A model generated the notes under the pieces. The model worked only from the letters and a program-made list of their open reading frames with translations, did not search any database and was not told the DNA's origin. Positions 27,501 to 42,500 of a stretch of 64,000 bases of DNA are shown here, piece after piece. Both the position numbers and the translations under genes were made by a program. Position 1 is the stretch's first letter; each line of letters begins with the position of its first letter. Where the stretch lies: the NCBI GenBank assembly GCA_029237695.1, contig CM055275.1, positions 87,904,433-87,968,432 on the forward strand, read 5' to 3'. Source of the DNA: Conchocele bisecta (taxonomy: Eukaryota; Mollusca; Bivalvia; Lucinida; Thyasiridae).

Positions 27501-30500
27501 AATACTGGAGGCTGTGAGTTCGATCCTCACCCTAGGCGTGAAGAATACTAACATAGTATTTCCACCCCACTGGTCTGTCGGATGAGACTTTAAACTGTGG
27601 TCCAGCCTCTGTATGACCTTAGCTGTTGCTGGGACGTTAAACTCATCACTTTCAATTTCAGTCTGCTGGCACTTTGTTGTCTTAGGATCATTATCGTTGT
27701 TTAATTTACTGGATGACAAACAGTGCAGACCCAGATCAGACTGCGCATGCATGTGCGCAGTCTGATCTGGGACTACACTGGTTGTAAGAAAAAAAATATG
27801 CTCTGTTCATCGGTGACGGTCACACGTCATACATTGTATTCAGTACATGTTGTGAGACTGTTCCGCAATTTTGTTTACACTTTCAGATATTCAATACATA
27901 TAAAAAAACAACAAATCCTATCAAAATTATACACAAGAGGTTTATTATGTTTCCAGTTCAGAGAGTTTCTATTACACAAAATATTGTGTATAATAGAAAA
28001 TTGTGTTTTTACTTTAATAATGCTTCCTGTCCATGTTTACAAATATTCTCTAGTTTGTTTGTTTTCATTAACCCTTACTGTACTGTTGTGGGCTGTTTTT
28101 CATGTTTGCCTTAATTCTTAATTCTTAACAAAAAACCTGTTTTGACAGCACATGAGAATCGTCTCCAGTGGAGACGATTCTCATGCGCTGTCAAAACAGG
28201 CTTTTGTCGAGAATTATTGGAAATAAAACATTTCTGGCTGTCGACAAAAAAATAATTCAGAGTAGTAAGGGTTAACCTTATTACATTAGTCTTGAGGTTC
28301 CATCTGTCCATGTGTACATCTGTTGAGTCCAGCCCCGTGCAGGCACCGGGGCGGGATCAACTGATCCTGAGAATAGTGCTGCAGTAGCCATTGCTTGTCG
28401 TAAAAGGCAACTAAACTGGCTTAACGATTGGGTTCATACTTTCCGGAACCCACTATACCGGATTTGGCCCTCATGTACATTTTTGGCTTTCTTGTATGTG
28501 AGAGTTGAGTCGGGCTATGCCCCATATATAAAAGTAAGATTAGCGCTAATCCTATTACTTTTAGGGGATGGGATAAATGATGCTGGTGTGGCGAGGGCCT
28601 GGCACCAGATCAGGTTGTTCTAATTTCAGGACTGAATATATATTTTGATTGTAAATATTGAGTTCTGAAGTTGGGATTTACCCCCCTTGGACAGGTGGAT
28701 ACGGGACTCGACCCCGTTGCCCCGTCTGCGTGTAGACTCCCTGAGGCTTGTACCTCTATGTCAGAAAAGCGGACGTTAAACCCTATTCACTCACTCACTC
28801 ACTGTTGAGTCCATCCATCAATCCATCAATACGTGGCCATGTAGGGCTCCAGATAAGGAATTAGTAATCGAATATTGTCAGTCCATCATTTCTGAAGCAA
28901 TTGGGTATTTCAAAATTTTGATTGGGTAAAATTAAATCACACTACTGTTTACACATCAACAGACAGCAGTTATTGAATGGTTTGCTTCTAAATGACAACA
29001 CGTCTTGGAAAGATGTGTTTTCATGGAAAATAAGAAAAAATATGGTATATTTGTGGTCTGTTTATTGTTTTCTGCAGCATGACAAAGGTACCACACAATT
29101 GTTATTGCTTTTTGATACTCGCTACTTCTGATTTCAATTGGGTGTTTGGAAATTTTAATTGGGTATTTAAGCAAATACGCAGCTTATCTGGAGCTCTGGC
29201 AATGTACACCATTTCTTAGTTGTTTGTGGAAGGGCGGGCATACTGATTGCCCTTGAAGTTTTGTCCATCCATGAGGAGTGGGTGGTTGGTCGGGTGAACG
29301 TAACGGTGTAAATTAACGGTGGGGTTCCTCCTTATAAGAATCACGATTGGCCTTGTTTGGCCCTCAGGTACGTTTTTATCTTTTGTTACCTGGGAGTTGA
29401 ATTGGGTTATTGCCCATTATAGTAAGATTATTACTGATGCTACTGCTTTTGGGAGGGGCCAAGTGATTCTGGTGTGGCGAGGACCTGGCATCAGATCAGG
29501 ATCATTCTGATTTCAGGGCTGAATATATAGTTCTTTTATAGTAAATATTCAGTTCTGATTTTGGGATTTTCCCCCCAATTGTACATGTACTTGAACAGGT
29601 AATATATGGGATTTAGTACTAAACCCATTGAACCGGCCTTAAATGACCTTAGCTGTTGATAGGCCGTTAAACCCCAACAAACAAACAAACAAACCATCCA
29701 TGTGGCAGTCTGTCCCACCGTAAATTCTTGGTCATTTACGACAAACAATCTGTCGGCATTTCTCCATCATGCCATAACAAATATAAGCTATAGTTTACAT
29801 TTCATTAATTATTACATTGTGCATCGTTTTTAGCTGTTTCTGCATAGTCTGAAGACAAAAGTTAACCCAGGACAAATTATTGTATGTACACGACGTGCTT
29901 ATGTAAATACATTGTGCAATATATAAATATACGTGTAAATGGTATGTGTTATCGTCAATGGCAGTCGGTGAGAAAATATAATCTGTTGTTGTGACATCAC
30001 TCTTCATATTTATGTTGTGTAATGTACGTCACTCTATTTCAGCCCGTTTTGACTTAGTTTTTGTCAAGCTTTCTTATGGAACATAGTTGTCACAATGATG
30101 TCCATTTCTGTGTGCTTTTATATGACCGTTTAAAAAAAAAACGGTACATATTATGTTTTACCGCACGGCGGGCGAGTTGGCAGCGGTCAGAAAAACTGCG
30201 AAGTTTGTGTACAGTACTCCTCTAAAACTATTCAGCCAATCGATCTGAAATTATACACACTTCTTCTACACATATTGAAGATGTGCACCTTGGTGATTTA
30301 ATGCGGAAAAAATAATTTTTTAACAAAAATATCGCATTTTTAACGAGTATTTTTTCTTGTCTTTTGTATGCAATACTATATACTTCCTACTTTAAACATC
30401 TCTACCTGAATATCAAATGTGTCTTGGGATTCGACATGCCGGCTGCAAATAATTATATTGGATCAATTGTGATGTGATAAAATTCAGATACTCTGACAAA

Positions 30501-33500
30501 TTGCACAATACAAATGTATTACCATCAGATGGCACCATCCTCGTAGCTGTAGACATTTTAGAGTTATTTCAAGAAAACATAAAAATAAAAATATTCTTGA
30601 AATAGCTCTAAATCAGCTAAAGCTAGGAAGAAAATATTCTCATAGTATTTCTCATAGTATCTGACAATCAGGGGCCTGTTTCAATTAACTTTGTACAACT
30701 AAAATGTTTGTAAGTGCAAATTTAGGATAGTCTGGAAATTTCAATTGATGGAGTTACATTTACAATAAATGTAAATCAAATAATTGTTTACAAGAAAACG
30801 TTGTTAATGTGAAATTTACAGACTATTATAATTTTGCACTTACATACATTTTAGCCGTACAAAGATAGTGAAACGGGCCCCTGTGCTTTATTGCACTGAA
30901 CTTGTAATGAGATAGTTTACAAACTATAAGTCCCAGTGGAGCTAAATAAGAAGTGTGTTTGACACAAATTGTCTACCATAACTAGGTATTATAACATTTT
31001 CCTTAGTTCTGCTTGCAGTTCACGTATCAGTGGCATCTCTGTGTTGTAGTTATATTTTATTGTTACATGACTGCCGTTGTTGACACCGTTCACAGCCGTG
31101 TTCAAACATATAGCGTGTGCTGTTTGACCATGGCTGTAGGCAATGCTCATTTTGGCGCCAAGCCAACACCTACGTAATGCATGTGTCTCATGACGTTACT
31201 AGAACATGCTGTTACATCACCAGACCAGTTCACAACAATCGAACGGAAATTTTGAAATTGATGCGGCTGCATCACGCGACTTGTACTGTGGCCCCGGAAT
31301 ATGTATGTGTAAATCAGCTGTTTGAATGGAGCAGATTATCAAAGTAACGAAAGTACTGCAGCTCAAATTGCATGATATTTCCAACGGAAATGTAACAATA
31401 ACGTTCGACCATGTCCAGCCATGGGTAAACATTTGCCGTGGCACTAAGGAATTGTTAGGCCTTGGTGTTCAAACAATTTCCTCTTAAATTTCCACGGCAA
31501 GCGTTTATCCACAGCTGGACATTTGTTGAACCTTATATTACATGCATCAGCGCTGATAATATGTAACAAAAAGGTCACAAATACAATATAGGGTTAACTG
31601 TATTGTAATTTTCAAATTTGCGGCTTATATCAGAAAATGATAGGTCGGAAAATCTGTTTAATGGCGACGTGCTAGCGTCGCCATTAAACATGTTTTCCGA
31701 CCTATCATTTTCTGATATACGCCGCAAATTGCAAAATTACAATGCTGTTAACCTATTTCTAATGCACTCCTTTACTACTGGTGTAGGAATACATATTGAA
31801 ATAATTTGCAACCGTTCATCAACAATGATATACCTGTAATGTATGACCATCAGCCAATCAGAGTGCATTAGAATAACGTTTTAACTGATTACTTTCTACG
31901 GTTACACAGTTTTTGCACGAAAAAATAAAAATAATTCTCTTAATTATGCACAGAAGTACAGTAGACAAAAGTAATTTCCCGAAAGTTAAAATCCCATAGA
32001 CTTGCATGTATTTCCATTTTTACACTCAAATATGTAGCTCATAACATACTTTAACAATTTGAATGAAATATAAAGTGTTTGAAAGAAAATAGATTTATGC
32101 AGAATATGAATGTTTTGGTTACTGATTATCACAATCAGTTTCATAGATACATGTTTTTAAAAATATGGCGTAATTATTTGACGTCACTTTTTGAGCAACG
32201 TCACCATTGACGTCAATGGGAACAGCATTTCCCAAAAAAATGTTTAAATGCATGAATCTTGTAAACTATTTTGAATACATGTATTGAATGCACATATTAA
32301 TCAAATTCTGTGCAAATCTATTGGCTACTAAATGCATTTTATTTCATTGAAGTCTATATTTGAAGTAACATGCTAACAAGCACAGTTACAAATACATGCA
32401 AGTCTATGGGATTTCAATGGCTGGGAAATTGCTTCAGTCCACCTACTGTATATGTTGTTACCACACATTTGAACTATCTCATCGTCTTATCACATTTACA
32501 AACATCTCAGGAAATAAAGTCCAGTGTTTCAAAATGATAGTTGAATAAACAGAACATGTATATACTTTGTTTAAATATTACACAAAAGGTGTGTATTGAA
32601 AGTGTTGTCATTGTTTATCGCTGTACTATTTATGGTAGTAACAGTAGGACACATGTAAGTTATTATCTCTTTGCATGCTGGGAAACTTGTGGGCTATAAA
32701 TAGTTCAAAACTAGCAAACGAAAATTCATATTTTCTTTTATTTCTCCTTGTAAATATCATGAATATGTCTTGGAATTTCATTAGAATTGAGTCCTGATGA
32801 CTCAATTCTAATGAAATTTCAAGACATATTTACAAAGAGAAATAAAACATGTACTCCTAATTTGTTTGGCGGATATTTTCACCGCTAGCATGCAGAGTTA
32901 TACACCCTATGCGAAAACAAGGGGGGCGTTGCTCTTGAGGTTCTGTACGTCCGTATGTTCGTCCGTCCGTGTACATTTATGTCAAAATGTTTGTAAGAGT
33001 TTCTCCAACATGTAATATCTTCAATATTACGCAAAGGGTTGCTTTGATACTTGGAAACTTGAATCACCTGAACATTTGTTACCCACTCGCGCCACCAGTA
33101 ACACGACCTTGACCTTGGTCACCTTCGAAATGTCGCTGAAACACTTAGCCATTTCGTTATGTCAAAAAGTTTGTAAGAGTTTCTCAAACCTGTAATATCT
33201 TCGAGATTACGCAAAGGATTGCTTCCATACTTGGACGCTTGAAACACCTGAACATTTGTCACATACTCGTGCTTGTTATATTATTTCAATTTAGGCACGT
33301 GGTTGACAAAACGGGATCCGAGGCAAAACTGTTCAAAAATCGGTCACAGACCAAATTTTACGAAATAAAAAGAGGGCTCATTTTTAAATTTTGATAAAAC
33401 GGTATTATCAAAAAAAAATATTCTGTTTGCATTGTTTATATAGCCATACAATTTGGGCAGCTTTCGTAAAAATATAATAATGGTTATCGGTTCAATCCTC

Positions 33501-36500
33501 GCCATAGGCGTTAAAAATTACTTTCATAGATTTTCCATCCTACTAGACTTTCGGATGACACTTGAAACTGAGATCCTGTCTAAATGTGGCTGTGACTGTA
33601 GAAATGAGGCTTACGCCATGAAAAATAGTACGATGGTTCACAGATATCCCAGAATAATCCCTTTTCGTCAAGCATTTTCTCGTCATGGAGAAATAAAATT
33701 CGCCACATGATCAATAAAAAACACTGCCATGCAAAAATATGTTAAAATCCAATCATATGTGACGAAAAATCTGGTGATTTTTCAGGTCTGACAAGATAAT
33801 AGTAACTTTATAGAACATATACATTGTATGCAACTTGAATAAACATCAGAGACGCACATCTCAAACAAAAGGAATATATTAAAAAAATCAACCGTCCTGC
33901 ATCACATTCGGCAAACCCCGTGTCTGAGAACCAAATTGCCTTATGAGTTTTGTGACCAGTGTAGATCCAGATCAGCCTGTGCATCCGCACAGTCTGATCA
34001 GGATCTGCACTGTTCGCCATTCCATCAATGAAACACCCGTTATGCTTCTACCAAGGTCGTTATCAGGCTCTACGAGTGTACTATTTTATCAGGACTACAT
34101 GGATCAGAAATCCCCATTTCTCTAGTCACAGCCACAATTATGACCCTTGATGTTGCTGGAATGTTAAGCCCTTCATTTCACCTTTCACCTTTGTTCATAG
34201 GTTGAGGTGACGAAATTTGATGCCCTCCAAGAGGCTCACTCGGAGTTACAGCTGAAACAGCTCCTGTGGAACGCCATTGATGAATGGGACATACTACTGG
34301 AGGACTGGACACAGGTACAGTATACAGTAGCAAGTGTGGTTGTGTAACACTTCGAAACAAGAAGAGAATGTTATTAGCCAATAAAATCCTCGTTTTCCAG
34401 TTTTCAAACATCGAAAATCCTGGTTTTTAGTGAATTTAGCCGATTTCTCATCCCATGAAAATCCTATTTTTTTATGATGTCACATTTCCTCTAAAAACTT
34501 TGCACATGCGCACTGAAATAAAAATGCAAAACATATTTCCCTGAAACTCTGCTCTTGTACAGTGATACAGAAAACGTTTAAACGTTTCCTATGAAAACGC
34601 TGGGCATGTGAAGAGAAAACGGGGATATACACAGGAACCACAAAAAAATGCTTTTCTGGCACACGCTCGAACCAAACGTGGTTCAAACCAATATACCATG
34701 ACTTACATGACCTTAGCTGTTGATAGGCCGTTAAACACTAATAAACAAACAAACAAAACCATGACTGTATAAACTTAGAACAAACTTACAGATGCTACTG
34801 TAGTACATTTCAGTGTAATGGTGATCGCAAATCGTTACAATAATATATGGCTGTGACTGGAGAAATGAGGCTTATGGGTTTTGCGAACAGTGCAGATCCA
34901 GATCAGCCTGTGCATCCGCACAGTCTGATCAGGGTCTGCACTGTTCGCTGTTCCATCAATGAAATGTGCGTCATGCTTCGAACAAGCAATACAGATCGTT
35001 ATCATACAACAGGGGGCCGTTTCACTAAACTTCGTACGACTTAAATCAGGATCAGGAACTACAATTGTCACAAATCCAATAAGGCCAATTTCTCCAGTTA
35101 TACAGCCACATATGAGACACATCATGTGATTTTGTACCTTTGGACATCTGCGTAATTTCATTAAATATGTTTACAAAATTGTCAGTATTTTTCATAAATT
35201 TAGTCGAAAGTTGACAAATTTTTTTAAACTTTCGACGTCATTTACGGAAAATATTGTAAATTTTGTAAACCTATTACATAAAGGTACGCAGATGTCCGAA
35301 GGCACAAAATCACATGGCGTGTCTCATATGATGAATGACCGTGATTTCAGGTGGAGTTTGAAACCCTGGATCCAGAACAGATGAACTCGACGACAATGAA
35401 GTACGCCAAGTCAGTCATGCAGCTAGAGAAGGGGCTTCCCCCAAACCAGGTTGTCCCCAAACTGAAGGAGAAGGTCGAGGTCATGCGGGAACGCGTAAGT
35501 TATTTATAGACCGTATGATTTGTAAGTTATATGGAGAATAATGTGAGTCAGTCATTATCAGTGAACTAAGACACGTGTAGGAATTCCAAGACCTGAGTAG
35601 CCTATTTCACCAACATCGCTAAGTATACTTGCTAGAAAAGTATGCTTTGAGGGAGTAATCATTTATTTTCCCCGAAATGCATTATGTCATATAGAACTAA
35701 CAACTGCATACATTTGATGATTAAAAGTATGCAGAATTAAATGGCTGTGATAAAGTAATAAATTCAGTATAATAAAAATTAATAAATTTATCCTAAAATT
35801 GAAAATTTCTCCCTGAAAGTATACTTTGCTAGAAAAGTATACTTTGCAATTTTGATGAAATCGGCTACTGGTGTAAGTTATTTATAGAATGTGTAAGGTG
35901 TAAGTTATAGATATTAATCACCGGTACCACACTTCGCGCCAGCATAAAATGATTCGCGTCGAAATACACTTGCGCAAAGTTCTAATTGGTCACGCTATGA
36001 ATACAAGATGCAATAAGTATACAAGGGAATAGCGACAGTTTATGTCACGCCCGCTGGTGGACAGCGCGATATAGTTGATATCCAGGTTAAAGTTTTCAGT
36101 TAAAGTTTTTGGGTATACTAAGTTACACAGGGGTGTAAAATTCCACTCGCCCGCTCGCATTGGCGAGTGGTTATAGTCCTCGGGCAAGTTGAAATTACCG
36201 TCATTGAGACTCATTTCTGTCAACTGTATCCATTATATGTATTGTTGTACTTACATTATTTATTTATCCCGTCAACACAGTGCGTATGTGCCGTGAAACA
36301 CGGTACCTTAAAACATTTTTGATATCCTGTCAAACGACCTAATCACTGCGTATGAATATGTGTGGAGGCTGGGATTATTTGTTTTGCATTTTAAAGCCAT
36401 TAGTAGGTGTTGATGGGATAAATAGAATAGTAGGTTAGTGCCGTGAATGGGGAAAATATCTGGCGAGGCTCGGAAACGGGCTGTGCTCGGCAGAGCCTCG

Positions 36501-39500
36501 CCCATCCAGTTTCCTAAGCCTTTACTAAGACTAACCTACTATTCTCTATATAACGAGCTTCCCGGAGATTGGTAGTCAGTGTTCTCTATTTCTATCCCCT
36601 AGCTACCTGTGATAACGGACCTACGTAACCCAACATTGAAACAACGTCACTGGGACAACATCGAGAACATACTCGACTACTCATTCACGCCCGATGATCC
36701 TCTCACACTTGGAAAACTCGTGGACATCAACGCGTTTAAACACAGTGATGCGCTACAGGAGATCTCGGGCCAGGCTAGCTCAGAGGCTAGTCTGGAGGGG
36801 ATTCTTAAAAAGGTAACGTAGTGATTTATAACCAGGTACCACTTTTAGGCCATGAAAAATATGTACTTTGTTTGTCAGACATGCAGTCTGTGGAGGGCGG
36901 ATTTTTATGCCCCCTGCCACTGAATGGTGAAAGGGGTATATAGTGTTACCAGCGTCCGTCCATCCCGAAACCTTAAAGCTCGGGTATGTAATTTCTGTTT
37001 CCTTACACGGATCTGCTTGATATTTCACACACACATTGCTGTAATAGTCCTCTACTGCCCTGCGACAAATCCACGATTGTCCAGCCCACTGCATTTGAAA
37101 CCTTAACGCTAGGGTAAATATCTTATAATTTCTGTTTCCTTACACGGATCTGCTTATAATTTATGCTTTCTTGCACTCATCTGCTTGATATTTTACACAC
37201 ACACATTGCTTTAATGGTCCTCTAGCGCCCTGTGATAAATCCGTGATTGTCCCGCCCTCGCTAAGCCCAGGGTCAAGGTCATGAAACCTTAACGCTCGGG
37301 TAAATGTATTATGATTTCTGTTTCCTTGCATGGATCTGCTTGATATTACACACACACATTGCTCTAATGGTCCTCTATCACCCTGTGACAAATCCACAAT
37401 CATCCTTCCACCATTAAGCCCATGGTCAAAGTCACATACTTAGTGCGCTCGAAACACATTTAATAAGAAGTTTGCAGAGTTTCTCAATTCTGTCATATCT
37501 TTTATATCCCTTGAAGGATTACTTTAATATTTCAATACATCATACTTGTGCACAAATGTCACACAATTGTGCTGCCCTTAATATAACCTTCACCATTTGA
37601 CCTTCACAACTATGCTTATGAATACTTATCACTTTTGGTTAATTAACTTTGCCAGAGTTTCTCCAATCTGCCACCTGGGGCATTCGTATGCCGATAGGCC
37701 ACATTTTCTTGTTCCTTTTAGCAGTAAATAGTAGTTTCTTACATTTCAGCCGGTAGTTTATAGAAATCTAGCGGTGAATTACACCACTCGGCAGCAGTAG
37801 TTTACACCACTCTCGTGTTTACCATATATGGAGAAATGACGTCAGTAACGTCACAATGACGTGTTCCTTCGACCAATCAAATCAAGTTCTCAGACACACC
37901 CTCTGCATCACGAGACAGTTGTCGTCACTACGACACGCCTCAAGAAATTAATTTGCATAACTCTTGGCCATATTTTAAGCTTGATTCGCTTTGTTTTCAT
38001 GACAAATCATATGTGAAATGTAAGAAAATGTTTATTTAACCAGGTGAACTGATTATCTTGGAATAATGCCCTCGTGATTGGGTCCTACCGCTAAACAAAT
38101 GAGTGAGCGTAGCATTATTTCACGATAATCAGTTAACCTTGTTAAATAAACGGTACACATGTATGTATTGCATTTTCCTAGCTGGAAAATCAGTGAAAAT
38201 AAGTATTGTCTTTTGATGAAATGGCTGAACCAATGAATTCATTCAATCTTTGCCTTAGATCAATTAATCAATCGATCGTGTTATTTTAGGTTGAGGATTC
38301 CTGGAAAGTGACAGAATTTGTCGTTCTCCAACACAAAGATTCGAAGGACGTGTTTATTCTCGGTGGTACGGACGATATTCAGCAGCTACTTGACGACAGC
38401 AACATCAACGTGGCAACCGTTGCCAGCTCCCGCCATGTCGGGCCAATCAAGTCGAGAGTCGATGAATGGACAAGGCAGCTGGAATTGTTTGGGAAAACAC
38501 TGGTAAGGAATGATTTGAGATAAGCCCTGTGATTTTTTATGTAAGAATACGTGCGATTTTTCATGAAAAATATTTACAAGAACTGTGATAATGTTACGTA
38601 AAGTTTACAAAATTTTCATAGCAAATTCTGCATTTGTCAACTTTCAAAATTATTGATGAAAAGTATTGTACGTTCTGTAAATATTTATCAGGAGACATTC
38701 CTCATATTGTTAGGTACCAAATCACGTGGCTTGTCTCAATTGAAATTGAAAATCTGTAATATGGACATTCTCGAGTCATCAAATTAAGTTGTGGTAAACC
38801 TAGTAAAGCATGAATTTTTTTGTTGAGCCAATCTAAGCCAGACATTCTCTTGACTTACTCAGCAATGCCCTGGTTTACAAGCAAACGTTGGCATTGAATT
38901 TCTAATGTTTTCTTGTGCTGGTTGGTTTGGAGAATACTATTGTTAAATTAACGATCAGGATTCATCCTTACATGTTTACCGGAATCCCGACCTCAGACCT
39001 GGGGCAAATTTCACTAAACTTTGTACGACTAAAATGTTCGTAAGTGCAAATTTAAGATCGTCTGGAAATTGATGGATTTACATTTATTGAGCATAGGCTG
39101 CATTTGCAGCCTATGCTCAATAAATGTAAATCTAATAATTGTTTGCAAGAAAACATTGTTAATGTGAAATTTACAGACTATCATAATTTTGCACTTACAA
39201 ACATTTTAGTCATACAAAGTTTAGAGAAACGGCCCCCTGGTTCGGCCCTCAGGTGCATCAGGCTAAATGCGGGATCGAACCCATTGGCCCCGGCCTTAAA
39301 TGACCATAGCTGTATTGATAGACCCTAATAATAAATGTGTCTATCCACAGGAGGGTTAGATATATAGATGCACCCTAAAAAATAAATGTGTTTATCCGCA
39401 GGACGAGTGGCTGGACTGCCAACGTAACTGGCTATACCTGGAGAGTATATTCTCTATTCTCAACACAGGTTGGTAGTATCTATCCGCAGGACGAGTTATG

Positions 39501-42500
39501 TTCTAATAATAAATTTGTCTATCCGCAGCATCAGTGGCTGAACTGCCAACGTAACTGGCTGTTCCTGGAGAGTATATTCTCTATCCTCAACATTGGCTGG
39601 TAGTATCTATCCGCAGGATGAGTTAACATAATAAATGTGTCTATCCGCAGGACGAGTTATGTTCTAATAATAAATGTGTCTATCCGCAGGGAACTGCCAA
39701 CATAACTGGCTGTACCTGGAGAGTATATTCTCTATCCTCAACATTGGCTGGTAGTATCTATCCGCAGGATGAGTTAACATAATAAATGTGTCTATCTGTA
39801 GGACGAGTTATGTTCTAATAATAAATGTGTCTATCTACAGGGAACTGCCAACGTAACTGGCTGTACCTGGAGAGTATATTCTCTATCCTCAACATTGGCT
39901 GGTAGTATCTATCCGCAGGATGAGTTAACATAATAAATGTGTCTATCTGTAGGACGAGTTATGTTCTAATAATAAATGTGTCTATCTACAGGGAACTGCC
40001 AACGTAACTGGCTGTTCCTGGAGAGTATATTCTCTATCCTCAACATTGGCTGGTAGTATCTATCCGCAGGATGAGTTAACATAATAAATGTGTCTATCTG
40101 TAGGACGAGTTATGTTCTAATAATAAATGTGTCTATCTACAGGGAACTGCCAACGTAACTGGCTGTACCTGGAGAGTATATTCTCTATCCTTAACATTGG
40201 CTGGTAGTATCTATCCGCAGGATGAGTTAACATAATAAATGTGTCTATCTGTAGGACGAGTTATGTTCTAATAATAAATGTGTCTATCTACAGGGAACTG
40301 CCAACGTAACTGGCTGTACCTGGAGAGTATATTCTCTATCCTTAACATTGGCTGGTAGTATCTATCCGCAGGATGAGTTAACATAATAAATGTGTCTATC
40401 TGTAGGACGAGTTATGTTCTAATAATAAATGTGTCTGTCCGCAGGACGAGTGGCTGAACTGCCAACGTAACTGGCTGTACCTGGAGAGTATATTCTCCGC
40501 CCCTGACATCCAGCGTCAGTTGCCAGCCGAGGCCAAGATGTTTATGCAGGTGGACAAGTCGTACAAGGACATCATGAGGAAGGTCAACAAGGTCCCGTCG
40601 GCCATCCGCGCCGGCACTCAGCCAGGTAAGGAATTACAGCCATAGTCCATGGCCATGTAATACAGTAAAACCTGTGAATAAAGGCCAGTCATCGGAAGGG
40701 AAAATTCTGGCCTCGGTTCACAGGTGGTTTTTGTCTCACCCACGATAGTGGAAAGTGAGACATAGCGGACACAATTCTGGCGGCATCGTCAACAATTTGG
40801 GACGTAAATTTTGGACGTAGCGAAAATGAGAAATAGCTCTGGATCCGTTAGTCGGATCATTACCAAACTTCATCAATAGCTTCCTCACTTTGATAGCTAT
40901 ATATATGTCCAGTGTCATTTTGGTGACATTGACCTTCACCTTGTTGACCTTAACCTTGTGGCAGGTAAATTTTGTATATCTCTTGGTCCGTTAATTCGAT
41001 CATTACAAAATTTCATCAATAGCTGTCTCACATTGATAGCTCTCCACCCACTGCCATTCGGGTGACCTTGACATTATTAAAGGCCCTGACCGGCTCAGTA
41101 TTACAATTTTCAGATTTTTTCAAACACAAAAACATGTTTTGCAACTTATTTAGTACACAAAACTAACATATACTGCCTAATAGATATATCTCAAGTCTTG
41201 AGATTTATATCTTAATCGCAATGTGAAGACAACAAAAACTTGTTTTGTGTACCACTAAGCGCATAATGTCAATATTGACAGTTTTCATTTCCATAACCCA
41301 ACGGCTTCGGCTCGGAAGCTAGTCGATAAACTCCGGCTACGCAGAGTTTACGGAGTTGACCCGAGCGTCTATCGGAAAATCGATCGGGCTTTGAAACACG
41401 CACCTGCTGTTTGTTTATCAACAAAGGTTTATATTTTCGTCGGCTACCAACTCATTTTTGTACCAAAATGAATGCAAAGAGTTTCGAAGTGTGTCTAAAT
41501 GGATACCTGTTTGATTTATGTGTGGGAAAACCCAATAGGAAGCCAAATTTGGCGACTTTTGCCGTATTGGGGCTTTAACCTTTGTGTCAATAACTATGTA
41601 CATACGTCCAAATGTTGAATACCTCCTGATCCATTAGTCGGATCCTTACCAAACTTCATCAATAGCTTCCTCACATTGATGGCTATCCACTCAGTGTCAT
41701 TTGGGTGACCTTGACCTTCATGTCAGTAATTTTGGACGTACATCCAAATGCTAAACATCTCTTGATGGTTATCTACCAGTGTAATTCGGCTGACCTTGAC
41801 ATTGATGACAAATTTCCATATGTTGAATATCTGCTGATCCGTTAGTCATATGATTACCAAACTTTATAAATAGCTTCCTCACATTGATGGCTCGACTTTT
41901 GTGTCAATATTTTTGGATGTACATCCAAATGTTGAATATCTCCGGATCCGTTAGTCGGATCATTACCAAACATCACCAATAGCTTCCTCACTTGGATGGC
42001 TATCCACCCAGTGTGTGACCTTCGTATCAATAATTTTGGACTTCCTTGATATTGGTGATCTTGACCTTTGTGGCATACAAAATACCGACAGCAATTTGAA
42101 AATGTTCATTTATTTTAAAAGTGATGAGTAAAACGGCTCTAAAAATAGAAAATTAACTCATTTGGTCTGAAAAAAGAGGACGACAGTTGAAATAAAATGC
42201 GGCATACTTTGGAAAAGTCGCGGGAATACTGGACGAAGGCCGGAAGGCCTCGTCCAGTATTCCCGCGACTTTTCCAAGTTTATTATCATCATTAAAACAA
42301 TACGTTTGCAGCTCAAGTTTCTTTATAGGATATACAGGCATAGAGATTTATCGGGGTATAAACTTGGAAAAGTCGCAGGAATACTGGATGAAGGCCGGAA
42401 GGCCTCGTCCAGTATTCCCGAGACTTTTCCAAGTTTATTATCATCATTAAAATAATACGTTTGCAGCTCAAGTTTCTTTATAGGATATTCAGGCATAGAG

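Noticed and set aside
39324..40444. CRISPR-like regularly spaced repeats
   Set aside because: Units are contiguous exon-19 copies in an animal intron, with no unique spacers.
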